Positions 49,573 to 59,771 are shown, numbered from the stretch's first letter. The stretch is 64,000 nucleotides of DNA from Bacteroidota bacterium (GCA_018267955.1 JAFDXL010000009.1:302717-366716); one strand, 5' to 3'. Notes: generated by a model from the sequence alone, not told the origin. Numbers and translations are program-made.

Positions 49573-52500
49573 TTACTGTTTGGTAAACAGGACCGTTGCA
49601 TTGATCTGTTCGGCATCATTTATTATCTGCAATGTATATACACCCGCAGCCATTCCATTCACATCAATAGATGTAGTATTTGAATGGGCAAAATCAACAG
49701 AATAAACCTTCACAAGCTGACCAAGTTTATTCAATACCCTGATATCTGTCTTACCATTGATCGCATTGGTAAAGTTGATATTCAGTTTCTCTTCTGCAAC
49801 CGGGTTAGGATAAACAGATATCGCATTGTTTGCTTTACCGTTCACTTTGTTTACACTCAGCGCCGGGTCTACCCATATACCGGATTCTGTACTGGTTGTT
49901 ATCAATGGTGCGCAAATGCTGCCTTTCACAACGCAGCGGTATTTATTGCCGCTCATGTCAAACCCTATAGGATTAATAACCAGTGTATTGGTTTGTGTTC
50001 CGGAATATGGTGGCGTTTCCTGCAGATCCATAAAGCCTGTGTTATCATGGTTCTCCTGCCATTGGTATTCACCTGAAGTATTAGGTACTGTAAATGTTGC
50101 AGTACCGAAGTATGGCACAATGAGTTTGGCCGGTGTTGAAACAGGTTTCAGGTTCACTGCAACCGGTATATCCGTAGTATAAACGGTCTGGTTACAGAAA
50201 ACAGTTTCCGTTACAGCACACCTGTAAATGGTACCATCTACGTACGCAGGTGTATTCGTAAAGGTTAGTGTAGCGGTATTGGCACCTGAATAAGGTGGTA
50301 TGTTCACTACATCGATATAAGAACCATTAGATTCTTTTCTTTGCCATTGATATAAGAGCCCGCCTCCGTAAGCGCCAATTGTGAGGTTGGTATTGCCTTC
50401 TTCACAAACCGTATCGGTTGCCGGCTGGAATGCAATGCCTACTGGGTCGTAAACGCCAAGACTGAGCGCAGAGGAAGTAACTGGCGGTGCACAAGCGCCG
50501 CTTACAATACAACGGAACAGGTAACCATTCATATTGCTGGATGCGGACAGTACTTTTAATGAAGGACTTGTCTGACCGGCATATTGAGGTGTATTAGGAA
50601 CATTTACGAAGCCTGATCCCATATTCACCTGCCATTGGTAATTTAAGAGGCTTCCTGCTGCACCTACGGTAAAAGTAACAGCGGTTTTCGGGCAAACCAT
50701 AGCCGGCCCGGTTTTAGTGATCCCTAATATAACAGGCAGATCATAAACCGTAAGCATGGCGTCATTAGATGTTATATCCGGTGCACAACCGGTAGATATA
50801 ATACAACGATATTTGAAGTTATACAAAGGTGTATTAGCCGTTACGGTCAGCGCGCCGGTTTTTACACCGCTATAGGTACTATTGTTAGAAAGGTTCACAT
50901 AACCGGAACCATCATCTACTTGCCATTGATAAGAAAATGCAGGATAAGCCTGGCCGCTTACACTCACCAGGAACTGTGTGGTACTACCCATGCAAACTAT
51001 TTTATCTGATGGCTGCATGGTAATTGTTGGCGGTGTATTTACATATAACACCTGTGTTGTAGTGGTTACTGACGGGCTGCATATACCGGTGATCACACAA
51101 TGATACCTGTAGCCATTCATAGTTGCCGGTACACCGCTCATAGTTAAGGTGCTGCTTGTGGCGCCGCTGTATATTGTGTTGTTAGAGATTGGTGTAAACC
51201 CGGATCCTGTATTTACTTCCCATTGATAGGTAATGCCCGTACCTACAGCAGAAACGGTCATGCTGGCGCTGCTACCGGCACAGGTAAATGTTGTAGCAGG
51301 GTTGGTAAGGATAAAAGGTAACCTGTTTACTGTATAAGCCGCCACGTTTGATACGGCAGCAGGCGAACAAAAACCTGTTACCACACAACGGTACTTGGAC
51401 CCATTCAGGTTAAAAGGTGCGTTAGATACGGTAAGTGTAGCTGTATTAATGCCTGTATAAGGTACGCCGGGGTGAACATTGGTCCAGGTTACGCCGTTAT
51501 CCGTACTTACTTGCCATTGGTAAGTCAGCGCGGTACCGGTAGCTGTAATGCCGAATGTAGTAGTTGCCGTACCCTCGCACACGGTTGTAGATGCGGGTGG
51601 CTGGCTGGTAATGGATGGCGCTACTGGTGCGGTCAGTACATATGGCCCGTTGATGACGTTAGAAGCGCATGGGCCTAAAACAACATATATATTGGTATAG
51701 CTGCCGGATATCAACCCTGTAAGTGTTACAGCACCCGCAACAGCTGTCTGGGTAACGGGGGCCTGTGCCACACCGCCAAGGGAATAATTGATCACATAGC
51801 TGTTACCTGTTACAAGCCCGTTGATAACTATTTTACCGTCATTGGCCGCGCAGGTAGGGTTGGTTGCCGTAACAGTGCTAATGGCTGGTGTAGGATTAAC
51901 GGTCATAGTAATATTATTACTGAATACCGTATCCGGATAAGGGCATTGTGCAGAGCTGATCATACGCACAGATACAACATCATTATTGACAAGTGCTGTA
52001 TTGGAGTACGTTGCAGTTGCAGTACCAACATTGGTTCCATTCAATTGCCACTGGTATGCAGGAGACGCGCCACCATTTACCGGTGTTGCAGTAAAGGTAA
52101 CATTGGTGCCTGAGCATATAGCGCCTGCAGGGCTCGCGCCAATGGAAACCGACTGAAACACTACGATATTAGTTAATGCGGTTTCATACGCGCCCATATC
52201 TACAGTGGTTTGCTGTATACGTGTTGCAGCTGTAAGATCTGTAGTAAGGCCAACAGGAATATTTGCATTATTGCCTGCATTGATAGCTTGTGAACATTTG
52301 GTCAGAGCTAAGCCGTCATCGGCAGTACCCCATACATTATCCGTACCGTCAGGATCAGCTGTATTGAAGAATTTAGGGTCAACAGCCAGGTTCGGCGCCG
52401 TTACTGTAGCTCCACGTACAAGTGAGTTCACTAGGTTAGGTGTTCCTCCGCCTGCTATTTGTATAGCTGCATTGCCCCAAACAATTGTATTATACAGGTT

Positions 52501-55098
52501 CAGGTTACCGGATGCATCCTGCGCGAATGTATTGGTGTTAGGTACGGCTGTGCTCGCTGATGTATTATTATATAAGGTAGAATTGTAAAAATTAACGGTT
52601 GTTCCACCTTGTATATGCACCGTGCCACCACCCACATTAGCGGTGGTTGTGGTGCTGTTGTTGGCTAATACGCAGTTGATAAAATTGGTAGTACCGTTAT
52701 AGTTATTCATTACACCTCCTATCTGTCCGGATTTATTACCGTAGAATATGGTTTTGGTAATATTGGTAATGCCGCCACCGGGGTTATCAATAGCGCCTAC
52801 TACTGCACCATAGTTATTCAGGAAGCGCGAATTATTGATAGTTGTTGTGTTTGCAGTGCCGTTATACATACCGGCACCGTAGGCTGTTACACTGTCATTA
52901 ACGAAATCACAATTATTGACAATATATGTAGCACCACCCAAAGCAGAGATACCGCCACCTGTATTAGCTTTATTGGCAGTAAAGGCTGAATTGGTAATGG
53001 TAATAGCCGCAGACTGAAAAACAATACCACCGCCGGATGCGCCACAACTATTACCGGTGAAGCTGCTGCTGTCAACTGTCAGTAACTGTAATGGCCCCGC
53101 GGATGCAATGGCACCACCATAAGAGGATCTGTTATTATTAAATACGCAAGACTTAATAGTAGGTGTACTTGCCGCGCCATAATACACAAGAGCGCCACCA
53201 AAAATACCACCGCTGATAGTTGGGTCAGTGCTATTGGAGGCAAAGGTGCAATTAGTAATGGAAGGATTACAAACCGCCGGACTTACGCCGTTGAAATGGC
53301 CCGCTCCGCCGTTCGCTCCGGCGTAGTTAGATGTAAATGTGCAGGAAGTTATCACAGGGGATGCTACACCGGTAGCGTTTTCTGTATAGAAATTTAATGC
53401 ACCACCCTGGGAGTTGGCCCTGTTGCTTGTAAAGTTACAATTGCGGATAACAGGGCTAACGACACCGCCCTGGTGGCCTTGTCCGTATATACCACCACCC
53501 CATTCAGCGTTGTTACGGTTGAATGTCAGATGTTCAAGTAACGGAGAAGACGCAGCGCCTGCACCCAGGCCTGCTACGTTGATACCGCCGCCTGCACCAC
53601 GATAAACAGCCATGCCATTAATCGTAAAGGTGCCGGTATTTTCTGCTTTACCACCATATATGGTAAACCCGTCCACTACCGTATTACTATCTATATTACT
53701 GCCGGTGTTACCTACGATCGTCATTACGTGATAGCTGTTATCGGTGCTATCATTCGCGGTACCAATATCGCCGGAAAGTATTGTCACATTCGTGGTATAA
53801 TTACGCTGGCTTAATAAGGTCTCTGTACCAGCAAAACCGCCATAGAGTTTCACGTTGTTGCGGATAATGCGCAGCGAAGAATCTCTGCTTGTTGCATTGG
53901 CATATCCGGTACCTGTAGGATAATAGGTGCCTTTCTTCACCCATACCTGGATATTACAATTCGTATTATTGGCTACGTCCAGTGCTTCGCCCACAGTTTT
54001 AAACGGACTGGCCCATGATAAGCCGCTGCCCGATGTGGCTACACTGCTATCCACATACATTACTGATGCCGCTTCATAAACAGTTGTTGCGGCTGAAGTA
54101 TCTGTGCAGGTACCGTTACCGGTTACTACCTGGTATTTACCATATGCACTTGCTGTATATGTTTGCGATGTAGCACTTGGTATTGCTACACCGTCTTTCA
54201 GCCATTGATAAGTGGTGGCAGTATTTGCGGTAAGCAGTATATTATTGCCGGTGCAGAAATATGCTTTATCAGAAGGTGTTACCGTAGCGGTACTGATCGT
54301 AACATTATATTTAAAACCGAGATAGCGGTTAATGGTCTGTATCTCGCAATCTGTAAGCTTCCTGTCATATACGATCATCTCGGCGATATCACCGTTGAAT
54401 GGATTGTCATTACCATCAAACCCGATACGCAAATCTGTTTGCGCTGCAGTAGGGCTGGTATTATCGGTAACAGTCTGCACAGGCGAACCATTAAAGTAAA
54501 TGGTTGATCCGTTAGTTGTTCCATTATCATATACCGCAGTCAGCAATTTTATATCTCCCTGTACCCCCGCATTCGGAACAGAAACATAATTCGTAGGTGC
54601 ACCCACGGAAACAATACCATTATTACTGCCAAAGCGCGACATAAAAAACCTGTCCCAGCTTCCGTCGTCATTACCCCAGATACATTGCCAGTCTGTAGAA
54701 GCATAACTGCCTTGCCTGTACACGGTAAAGATGGTCAGTTGCGGCATGGTCGTAGCCCTTACATCTACTCCTGTAACTTCATAAACCGTTCCCAGAAAAT
54801 TGGTTGTTCTGGTAAACTGCACCACATCATGCCCGTTCAGTTGCGAACTGTTAACGGTAGGCGTGTTTTGCCCCGAGAATACCGTAGCATCGTTGCCGTT
54901 TCCGGATACGTCCTTCCAGGTAGACAAGGAAGAACCGTTGGAAGGATTGGTTGATGGCGTTGTGTTATTCACATTGGAGCCATCCAGCCAAAGAACAATG
55001 CCGCTGTTAACACCGGCAGGCCCTGCGATCTGTGCGTCTATCCTTGTGGAAGGAAATGCTGCAAACAGCAGGGTAACGAATAGTAGCAGTCTATTCAT
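49573..55098 (-). CDS. Giant T9SS-exported protein: LamG-like, beta-helix and Ig-like domains
   Basis: 1841 residues: signal peptide (1-22), a LamG/concanavalin-like domain (about 28-265, GIVLWLDGSNV ... FNGDIAEMIVYDRKLTDCEIQTINRYLG), an Ig-like domain, a right-handed beta-helix with 'choice-of-anchor' start (about 345-1000, MYVDSSVATSGSGLSWASPFKTVGEAL, then many NNST/GGGI turns), then at least six Ig-like domains with YQWQ and YRC markers (about 1190-1745), and a type A T9SS sorting domain (about 1757-1841, ISVYPNPVAEEKLNINF ... GMAAGVYTLQI). Likely a surface adhesin or glycan-binding protein. Monocistronic. Confidence 0.93.
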   Translation of the reverse strand: MNRLLLFVTLLFAAFPSTRIDAQIAGPAGVNSGIVLWLDGSNVNNTTPSTNPSNGSSLSTWKDVSGNGNDATVFSGQNTPTVNSSQLNGHDVVQFTRTTNFLGTVYEVTGVDVRATTMPQLTIFTVYRQGSYASTDWQCIWGNDDGSWDRFFMSRFGSNNGIVSVGAPTNYVSVPNAGVQGDIKLLTAVYDNGTTNGSTIYFNGSPVQTVTDNTSPTAAQTDLRIGFDGNDNPFNGDIAEMIVYDRKLTDCEIQTINRYLGFKYNVTISTATVTPSDKAYFCTGNNILLTANTATTYQWLKDGVAIPSATSQTYTASAYGKYQVVTGNGTCTDTSAATTVYEAASVMYVDSSVATSGSGLSWASPFKTVGEALDVANNTNCNIQVWVKKGTYYPTGTGYANATSRDSSLRIIRNNVKLYGGFAGTETLLSQRNYTTNVTILSGDIGTANDSTDNSYHVMTIVGNTGSNIDSNTVVDGFTIYGGKAENTGTFTINGMAVYRGAGGGINVAGLGAGAASSPLLEHLTFNRNNAEWGGGIYGQGHQGGVVSPVIRNCNFTSNRANSQGGALNFYTENATGVASPVITSCTFTSNYAGANGGAGHFNGVSPAVCNPSITNCTFASNSTDPTISGGIFGGALVYYGAASTPTIKSCVFNNNRSSYGGAIASAGPLQLLTVDSSSFTGNSCGASGGGIVFQSAAITITNSAFTANKANTGGGISALGGATYIVNNCDFVNDSVTAYGAGMYNGTANTTTINNSRFLNNYGAVVGAIDNPGGGITNITKTIFYGNKSGQIGGVMNNYNGTTNFINCVLANNSTTTTANVGGGTVHIQGGTTVNFYNSTLYNNTSASTAVPNTNTFAQDASGNLNLYNTIVWGNAAIQIAGGGTPNLVNSLVRGATVTAPNLAVDPKFFNTADPDGTDNVWGTADDGLALTKCSQAINAGNNANIPVGLTTDLTAATRIQQTTVDMGAYETALTNIVVFQSVSIGASPAGAICSGTNVTFTATPVNGGASPAYQWQLNGTNVGTATATYSNTALVNNDVVSVRMISSAQCPYPDTVFSNNITMTVNPTPAISTVTATNPTCAANDGKIVINGLVTGNSYVINYSLGGVAQAPVTQTAVAGAVTLTGLISGSYTNIYVVLGPCASNVINGPYVLTAPVAPSITSQPPASTTVCEGTATTTFGITATGTALTYQWQVSTDNGVTWTNVHPGVPYTGINTATLTVSNAPFNLNGSKYRCVVTGFCSPAAVSNVAAYTVNRLPFILTNPATTFTCAGSSASMTVSAVGTGITYQWEVNTGSGFTPISNNTIYSGATSSTLTMSGVPATMNGYRYHCVITGICSPSVTTTTQVLYVNTPPTITMQPSDKIVCMGSTTQFLVSVSGQAYPAFSYQWQVDDGSGYVNLSNNSTYSGVKTGALTVTANTPLYNFKYRCIISTGCAPDITSNDAMLTVYDLPVILGITKTGPAMVCPKTAVTFTVGAAGSLLNYQWQVNMGSGFVNVPNTPQYAGQTSPSLKVLSASSNMNGYLFRCIVSGACAPPVTSSALSLGVYDPVGIAFQPATDTVCEEGNTNLTIGAYGGGLLYQWQRKESNGSYIDVVNIPPYSGANTATLTFTNTPAYVDGTIYRCAVTETVFCNQTVYTTDIPVAVNLKPVSTPAKLIVPYFGTATFTVPNTSGEYQWQENHDNTGFMDLQETPPYSGTQTNTLVINPIGFDMSGNKYRCVVKGSICAPLITTSTESGIWVDPALSVNKVNGKANNAISVYPNPVAEEKLNINFTNAINGKTDIRVLNKLGQLVKVYSVDFAHSNTTSIDVNGMAAGVYTLQIINDAEQINATVLFTKQ

Positions 55099-55548
55099 GT
55101 TTTATATCTGGGTTTTAAATTAATTACAAGTGCATTTATGCTCTGCCTCTATTATATATATATACGGTTTACAATCCTTAACATATATAAAAAATGAGGA
55201 AGACAAAGGTATCCGCTTTACAGGTTTTATGCAATATCTATAGCGCAATAATTATTAACCTATAATTAAATATTTAAAGTTTTTTTCATCAAAATTTCTG
55301 TCTTAGGGTGTTTGTATCAGCAAATTATTCTTAGATAGGACAATTATTAACTAATTGGATAACATATAAATGAAGCATAATTGTAAATGACTGAAACGGA
55401 AAAAGAAGAACTGTAACCAAAACATAAAAACGCTATGATGCTCATTTTAATGTACTATTGACATGTAAGATTTTGTTTTTTAAAAGAAACCCATTACATA
55501 AAACATTCTTACATTCTTTAGTATCTTACTCTGAACCAGAAAATCCAC
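55099..55548. other. AT-rich intergenic region without genes
   Basis: 450 bases of very AT-rich sequence. It holds the promoter of the large T9SS gene at 55204-55234 and, near the right end, sequence leading to the DUF1801 gene. A 23-codon frame starting at 55193 lacks any support. I see no hairpin strong enough to propose an RNA gene. Confidence 0.6.
55204..55234 (-). promoter_or_regulatory. Bacteroidota promoter (TTG-N20-TACCTTTG) of the T9SS gene
   Basis: On the minus strand TTG (55232-55234) is followed by 20 bases and then TACCTTTG (55204-55211), a match to the -33/-7 pattern of the housekeeping sigma factor. Transcription would start near 55197, giving a leader of about 100 bases before the ATG at 55098. 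Confidence 0.7.
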
Positions 55549-55941
55549 ATGATGCAAAAAGACATTGTAGCATACCATGAATCACTTCAAAAAGATGAGA
55601 GGGACATCTGCGATCTGCTCTATGCGGAAATTAATAGCAGTTTGCCGGATGCTGAAAGCAAAATATGGCACCGCCACCCGGTATGGTTTCTCGAAGGAAA
55701 TCCAATTGTAGGCTACAGTAAATTAAGAGACGGTATAAGACTTTTGTTCTGGAGCGGTCAGTCGTTCGATGAACCAACCCTGCAACCCGAAGGCAGCTTC
55801 AAAGCAGCCGAAATACGATATACCGATGTTAATCAGGTGAATAAAAAACACCTGGCTAAATGGCTGAAAAAAGCACGAAAAATCCAGTGGGATTATAAAA
55901 ACATTGTGAAGCGTAAAGGCATATTAGAGCGGCTTAAATAA
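55549..55941 (+). CDS. DUF1801 domain protein
   Basis: 130 residues of the YdhG/DUF1801 alpha/beta fold: the mid-part HPVWFLEGNPIVGYSKLRDGIRLLFWSGQSFDEPTLQPEGSFKAAEIRYTDVNQVNKKHLAKWLKKARKIQWDYKNIV is typical, with the conserved Trp-Phe patch and the C-terminal basic helix. Function unknown; the fold resembles that of frataxin-like proteins but no metal site is evident. Own transcription unit with terminator at its end. Confidence 0.82.
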   Translation: MMQKDIVAYHESLQKDERDICDLLYAEINSSLPDAESKIWHRHPVWFLEGNPIVGYSKLRDGIRLLFWSGQSFDEPTLQPEGSFKAAEIRYTDVNQVNKKHLAKWLKKARKIQWDYKNIVKRKGILERLK

Positions 55942-55992
55942 ATGCTCGAATACAAGGCAACCCCAATACATTTGAACCGGATTAATAAAAAT

Positions 55993-56018
55993 AGCCTCCG
56001 CAAAAAAACGGAGGCTTT
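55993..56018 (+). terminator. Terminator after the DUF1801 gene
   Basis: AGCCTCCG and CGGAGGCT pair around the loop CAAAAAAA, followed by TTTCA. The stem resembles that at 25506-25528; both are ordinary terminators, not a mobile repeat. Confidence 0.75.
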
Positions 56019-56059
56019 CACGGCGCCGATGAAGTCACCATGGGATAAATTACTCTTTA

Positions 56060-56809
56060 TTATAAGGTACGTTTTCCGGAAACGTTTATGGTATTGCCAT
56101 CGCTATCTTTGCTGCTGCCGCTGATCTCTTCACCAGAAAGGTTAGCTACGGTATTACCTTTATCATCCTTCATTACACCATTCACATCAACTGTGCCTGA
56201 TACATCTTCCGAACTGCTGGAATTATCTTTTCTTGCTATTCCACCCCACTTACCCAATTTCCTCGAAAGAACAATATTGAATGTTCCGGTTTCGGGTTTC
56301 GTGGTGTTATAGGTTCCTTCATAACACTCTACCAGCGCATTAGAGGTTTCCTTTACCAGGGTAAATACGGCATTAGGATGGCCTGGTATATTGCTGGCTG
56401 TAATGGTAGGGCTGCCGCCATCAACCGTTACAGAGAAGGTGATGCTTACCTGCTGGCCGTTAAGCGTACCGGTAAACGGCGCTACATATGGCTGCCCGTT
56501 CGTCCAGCTAACAGAGGACGTCAGGGTTACGGTTTGCCCGTCAATTACTAATGTTGCCTGTATATCATTAGTGCCGTTCATCACAGAGAATTTCACCGTG
56601 CCGGTAGATCCTATGATAATTCCTTTATACACGCCTTTACTGCTGGCATCATTTGCCGGAAGGGCGTCCGGCGTCGCAGAGCATGTAGCGCATTTGTAAG
56701 GTTGTTGTTGTTGCTGCTGCTGTGCAGGCTCATCTTTCGAATTCTTTTTACAAGCGAAAAAACCTGTTACAGCAATGGCTAGTAAGACTGTAGTAGCGAT
56801 CTTTTTCAT
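56060..56809 (-). CDS. Putative lipoprotein with polyglutamine linker
   Basis: 249 residues. A lipoprotein signal (MKKIATTVLLAIAVTGFFAC) is followed by KKNSKDEPA, then seven consecutive glutamines, then a CATC pair (residues near 40-43). The rest is beta-rich with repeated Thr/Ser/Gly turns (VTLTSSVSWTNGQPYVAPFTGTLNGQQVSITF), like an immunoglobulin-type or lipocalin-type barrel. I cannot name a family. The glutamine tract is encoded by mixed CAA/CAG codons. It is a single gene between terminator and two-component genes. Confidence 0.65.
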   Translation of the reverse strand: MKKIATTVLLAIAVTGFFACKKNSKDEPAQQQQQQQPYKCATCSATPDALPANDASSKGVYKGIIIGSTGTVKFSVMNGTNDIQATLVIDGQTVTLTSSVSWTNGQPYVAPFTGTLNGQQVSITFSVTVDGGSPTITASNIPGHPNAVFTLVKETSNALVECYEGTYNTTKPETGTFNIVLSRKLGKWGGIARKDNSSSSEDVSGTVDVNGVMKDDKGNTVANLSGEEISGSSKDSDGNTINVSGKRTL

Positions 56810-56921
56810 TTTTCTTTATTTTAATGATTAAAACTCAACTTTGGGCTGGCTTTTCATAAGCCATTTCCGGTTGTAAAGTTCCCCTTGTATCTGCACCTTG
56901 TCAATAACATTTTAGTAGTAA

Positions 56922-57545
56922 TTACCGCCTGAATACCTTATTCAGCGCATCGGTACGAGAGTTTACCTGCAGCTTGCCATAAATGTTTCGGATGTGGGTT
57001 CTCACAGTTTCTGTGCTCAGGTATAGCCTATCCGCTATTTCTTTATATCGCAGCCCTTTCGATAATAGCTCCAGTATCGTCAATTCTCTTTGGGATAGCT
57101 TCGCCAGTTCCGGGCTATTGTTTGTCTCGTTAAACGACATTACTACCTGCCTGGCTATATGGCTGTTCATGGGCGATCCTCCGTTATGCACTTCTTCTAT
57201 CGCGTCCAGCAGTTTCGATGGTTGTATGGTCTTGGTAAGATATCCGGTGGCGCCGGCCTTCAGCGCTTTAAATACATTCTCTGAATCATCAAACGATGTA
57301 CAAATGAGGAAATTGGTACCGGGGCATTGTGGTTTCAGTTCATGTATACATTCTATACCCGATTTTCCCGGCAGGTTAATATCCGTCAGCACAACATCTA
57401 ATTTCAAATTACCTATTTCCCGGATGGCATCTTCGGCATTAGCATACACATGCCCGCAGGAAAAACCTTCGCTTCCGTCGATCAGTTGCTTCAGGCTTTC
57501 CCTGATGTCTTTTTCATCTTCTATAATGCCTACGGTAATAGTCAT
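56922..57545 (-). CDS. LuxR/NarL-type response regulator
   Basis: 207 residues: receiver (about 1-120) with acidic pocket IIEDE and phospho-acceptor Asp55 in DVVLTDINLPG, switch Thr in FLICTSF and Lys in LTKTIQP; and a C-terminal LuxR helix-turn-helix (about 143-205, LSQRELTILELLSKGLRYKEIADRLYLSTETVRTHIRNIYGKL). It should be phosphorylated by the histidine kinase encoded 40 bases upstream. No obvious inverted repeat near the operon betrays its DNA site. Confidence 0.92.
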   Translation of the reverse strand: MTITVGIIEDEKDIRESLKQLIDGSEGFSCGHVYANAEDAIREIGNLKLDVVLTDINLPGKSGIECIHELKPQCPGTNFLICTSFDDSENVFKALKAGATGYLTKTIQPSKLLDAIEEVHNGGSPMNSHIARQVVMSFNETNNSPELAKLSQRELTILELLSKGLRYKEIADRLYLSTETVRTHIRNIYGKLQVNSRTDALNKVFRR

Positions 57546-57585
57546 AATACAAAAATAATGCGGCGTGCATTTTTTAGTTTACTAC

Positions 57586-59649
57586 TTAAGTAGTAGAATT
57601 GACAGGCGAGATATTTGTTTTCAGTTCAATGCTGGTTCCCTTGCCCGGTATAGCAGTAATGTTCAAATTGGCCCCAATCGCTTTGCTCCTAGATTCCATA
57701 TTGTTTAGCCCATTACCATCTTTCCGGCTTTCATTTATATCACCGGTACCATTATCAGCTATCTGTAGTTGAAAATGGGGATATAATTGCATTACAAGAG
57801 ACACCTTATCTGCCTTCGAATGTCTTACCACATTTTGCAGGGCTTCTTTTACGATCATGTAGATATTTCTGCTCATTTCCTTTGTTATCCTTGTTTGCGG
57901 AATATCTTCAGGTATATCATAAACTATATCTATCGGAAACTCTTCCAGGTACTCCCCGCTATACTCTCTGATTCTTGCTACCAGGTTTGCTAGTGTGGTA
58001 TTCTCCGGGTTCATAGCCCATACCAGGTCGCGCATATTATCTATCACATTTTTGCAGGTTTCTGATATCGATTGCAATGACGCATCCAAGTGCTGTTTAT
58101 TACCTGCCTGCGTGTACATCAGTTCAGACAAAAACTTGATCTTAGACAATCCCGATCCCAGTTCGTCATGAATATCCTTAGCTATGCGCCTGCGTTCTGC
58201 AGATTCCGTTTCCCGTATCAGGCGCTGCTTCATCACACACTCTTTCAGCCGCCGCCTGGTTATATACAGGTATAGTCCTATAGCTCCTGATATTAGTAGC
58301 AGGACAAGGGTAATCAGCATCAGTCTTTGTTTATTAATATAATGTTGCTGTTCTGCCTGTTTTAGCTGATCTATTTGTTGTTGCTGTTTCAGCAATTTTA
58401 TCTCGGCCTCTTTCTGCGCGGTTTCATACTTAGCTTCCATATCAGCCAACTGCTTGTTAAAGCTTACCGGTTGTATGCTGTCTTTAATACGATACGCCGC
58501 CAGCAGGTTGTCGAACGCTGCCGCCGGGCGCTTCATAGCCGAGTATATCTCCGATAGTGATTTATAGCAGTCTTTTACTATCATTTTATTTCCGGATGTC
58601 CTTGCCACCTGCATTGCATTTTGTACATAAATGATAGCGCTGTCATATTTTGCCAGTTGCCCGTAAATATCACCCAGTTGCTGATAAGTACCGGCTTCTA
58701 TAGTGGCATAATTGTCCCGCCCTACTATATTCAATGCTTTCTGTGCACTTGCAATTGCTTCATTTATCTTATCATGCTCCAGGTAGATGCGGCTGAGGTT
58801 AGAATAGATAATGGCCATCCCATTATAATCGCCCAATGCAGTGTAGGCGTCCAGTGCCCGCATATAGCTTTTGCGGGCGCTGTCATCTTCCATTTGCATA
58901 TAATAGGTATTGCCCAGCGGCAATTCAGTCGCCCCAATACCGTTGTAATTACCAAAGTCTTTAAAACTGGCGTTACCTTCCTTATAGTACGCTATCGCTT
59001 TATCATACAGCCGCTGCGAATAATATAACTCTCCCAATAACGCATTCGCCCATGCATGCACCATCGTATCATGTACGCCCTTATAGGCAGCAGCTTGCTC
59101 ATAATACAGAGTTGCTTTTTGCTGGTTGCCAGTTTTTAGTAACACTTTCGCCAGTCCTATACCACACATTACGCGGTCAAAAGGCGAACTGCTTAACATA
59201 GCCCATCCTTTTTCGTAGTATTTCCGGGCCGAATCATATTCGCTACGCCGATACCGGCAAGCGCCAAGTGCAGCATACAGCCGTCCGGCAGATACTGTGT
59301 CACGGGTATTTATTACCACAGGTAGCAATTGATGAATGGAGTCTATCGCCACCTTAGCATCATTGCGGCAAGACTGAACAAGGCTGATAATACAACGGCT
59401 GTCTGCCAGGCCTTTTATATAATTCGTTTTTCGGGCTATATTTTCTGCAGCATAGGCTAACTGTAATGACGAGGTGTAGTTGCGGTCATACTGTGCGTAG
59501 GCAGCATCATTTAGGGAATCTGCTAACTTTTGCTGCTTAGTGCTGATTTCCGCTGTTGGTACAACAGCTTCGTTATGATGCTCCCCGGCATTCTTACACC
59601 CGGCCAATGCCGCAAGCAGAAATAATGCAATGGGTAGTTTAGTTTTCAT
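57586..59649 (-). CDS. TPR histidine kinase, HisKA_3 type, with lipobox-like N terminus
   Basis: 687 residues from the ATG at 59649 (a TTG one codon earlier is the other choice). The N terminus MKTKLPIALFLLAALAGC followed by KNAGEHH looks like a lipoprotein signal. About six to eight tetratricopeptide repeats fill residues 40-410 (ALGACRYRRSEYDSARKYYEKGW; YSNLSRIYLEHDKINEAIASAQKAL), then a coiled coil, one membrane helix (about 441-462, LMLITLVLLLISGAIGLYLYI), HisKA_3 with RRRIAKDIHDELGSGLSKIKF, and HATPase_c ending NGLNNMESRSKAIG. Partner of the LuxR-type regulator next to it. Confidence 0.9.
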   Translation of the reverse strand: MKTKLPIALFLLAALAGCKNAGEHHNEAVVPTAEISTKQQKLADSLNDAAYAQYDRNYTSSLQLAYAAENIARKTNYIKGLADSRCIISLVQSCRNDAKVAIDSIHQLLPVVINTRDTVSAGRLYAALGACRYRRSEYDSARKYYEKGWAMLSSSPFDRVMCGIGLAKVLLKTGNQQKATLYYEQAAAYKGVHDTMVHAWANALLGELYYSQRLYDKAIAYYKEGNASFKDFGNYNGIGATELPLGNTYYMQMEDDSARKSYMRALDAYTALGDYNGMAIIYSNLSRIYLEHDKINEAIASAQKALNIVGRDNYATIEAGTYQQLGDIYGQLAKYDSAIIYVQNAMQVARTSGNKMIVKDCYKSLSEIYSAMKRPAAAFDNLLAAYRIKDSIQPVSFNKQLADMEAKYETAQKEAEIKLLKQQQQIDQLKQAEQQHYINKQRLMLITLVLLLISGAIGLYLYITRRRLKECVMKQRLIRETESAERRRIAKDIHDELGSGLSKIKFLSELMYTQAGNKQHLDASLQSISETCKNVIDNMRDLVWAMNPENTTLANLVARIREYSGEYLEEFPIDIVYDIPEDIPQTRITKEMSRNIYMIVKEALQNVVRHSKADKVSLVMQLYPHFQLQIADNGTGDINESRKDGNGLNNMESRSKAIGANLNITAIPGKGTSIELKTNISPVNSTT

Positions 59650-59771
59650 CAATGTATGTTAAGCGATTCTCCCGGCTACACGATACGCTATACAACACTA
59701 TGATACACAAAATAATACATCTGCGTCAGATATACTATACCTACCAAATTCATTGATTTAATATGATTGTT

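Noticed and set aside
50000..55000. Numerous open frames on the strand opposite the T9SS gene
   Set aside because: They mirror the repetitive codons of the large gene and have no domain support.
55193..55264. 23-codon open frame in the gene-free region before the DUF1801 gene
   Set aside because: Very short, AT-rich, overlaps the promoter of the T9SS gene, no supporting context.
25506..56018. Similar hairpins AGCCTCC/GGAGGCT at 25506 and 55993, considered as a dispersed mobile repeat
   Set aside because: Similarity is limited to the stem of an ordinary terminator and each sits just after a gene; no shared flanks.
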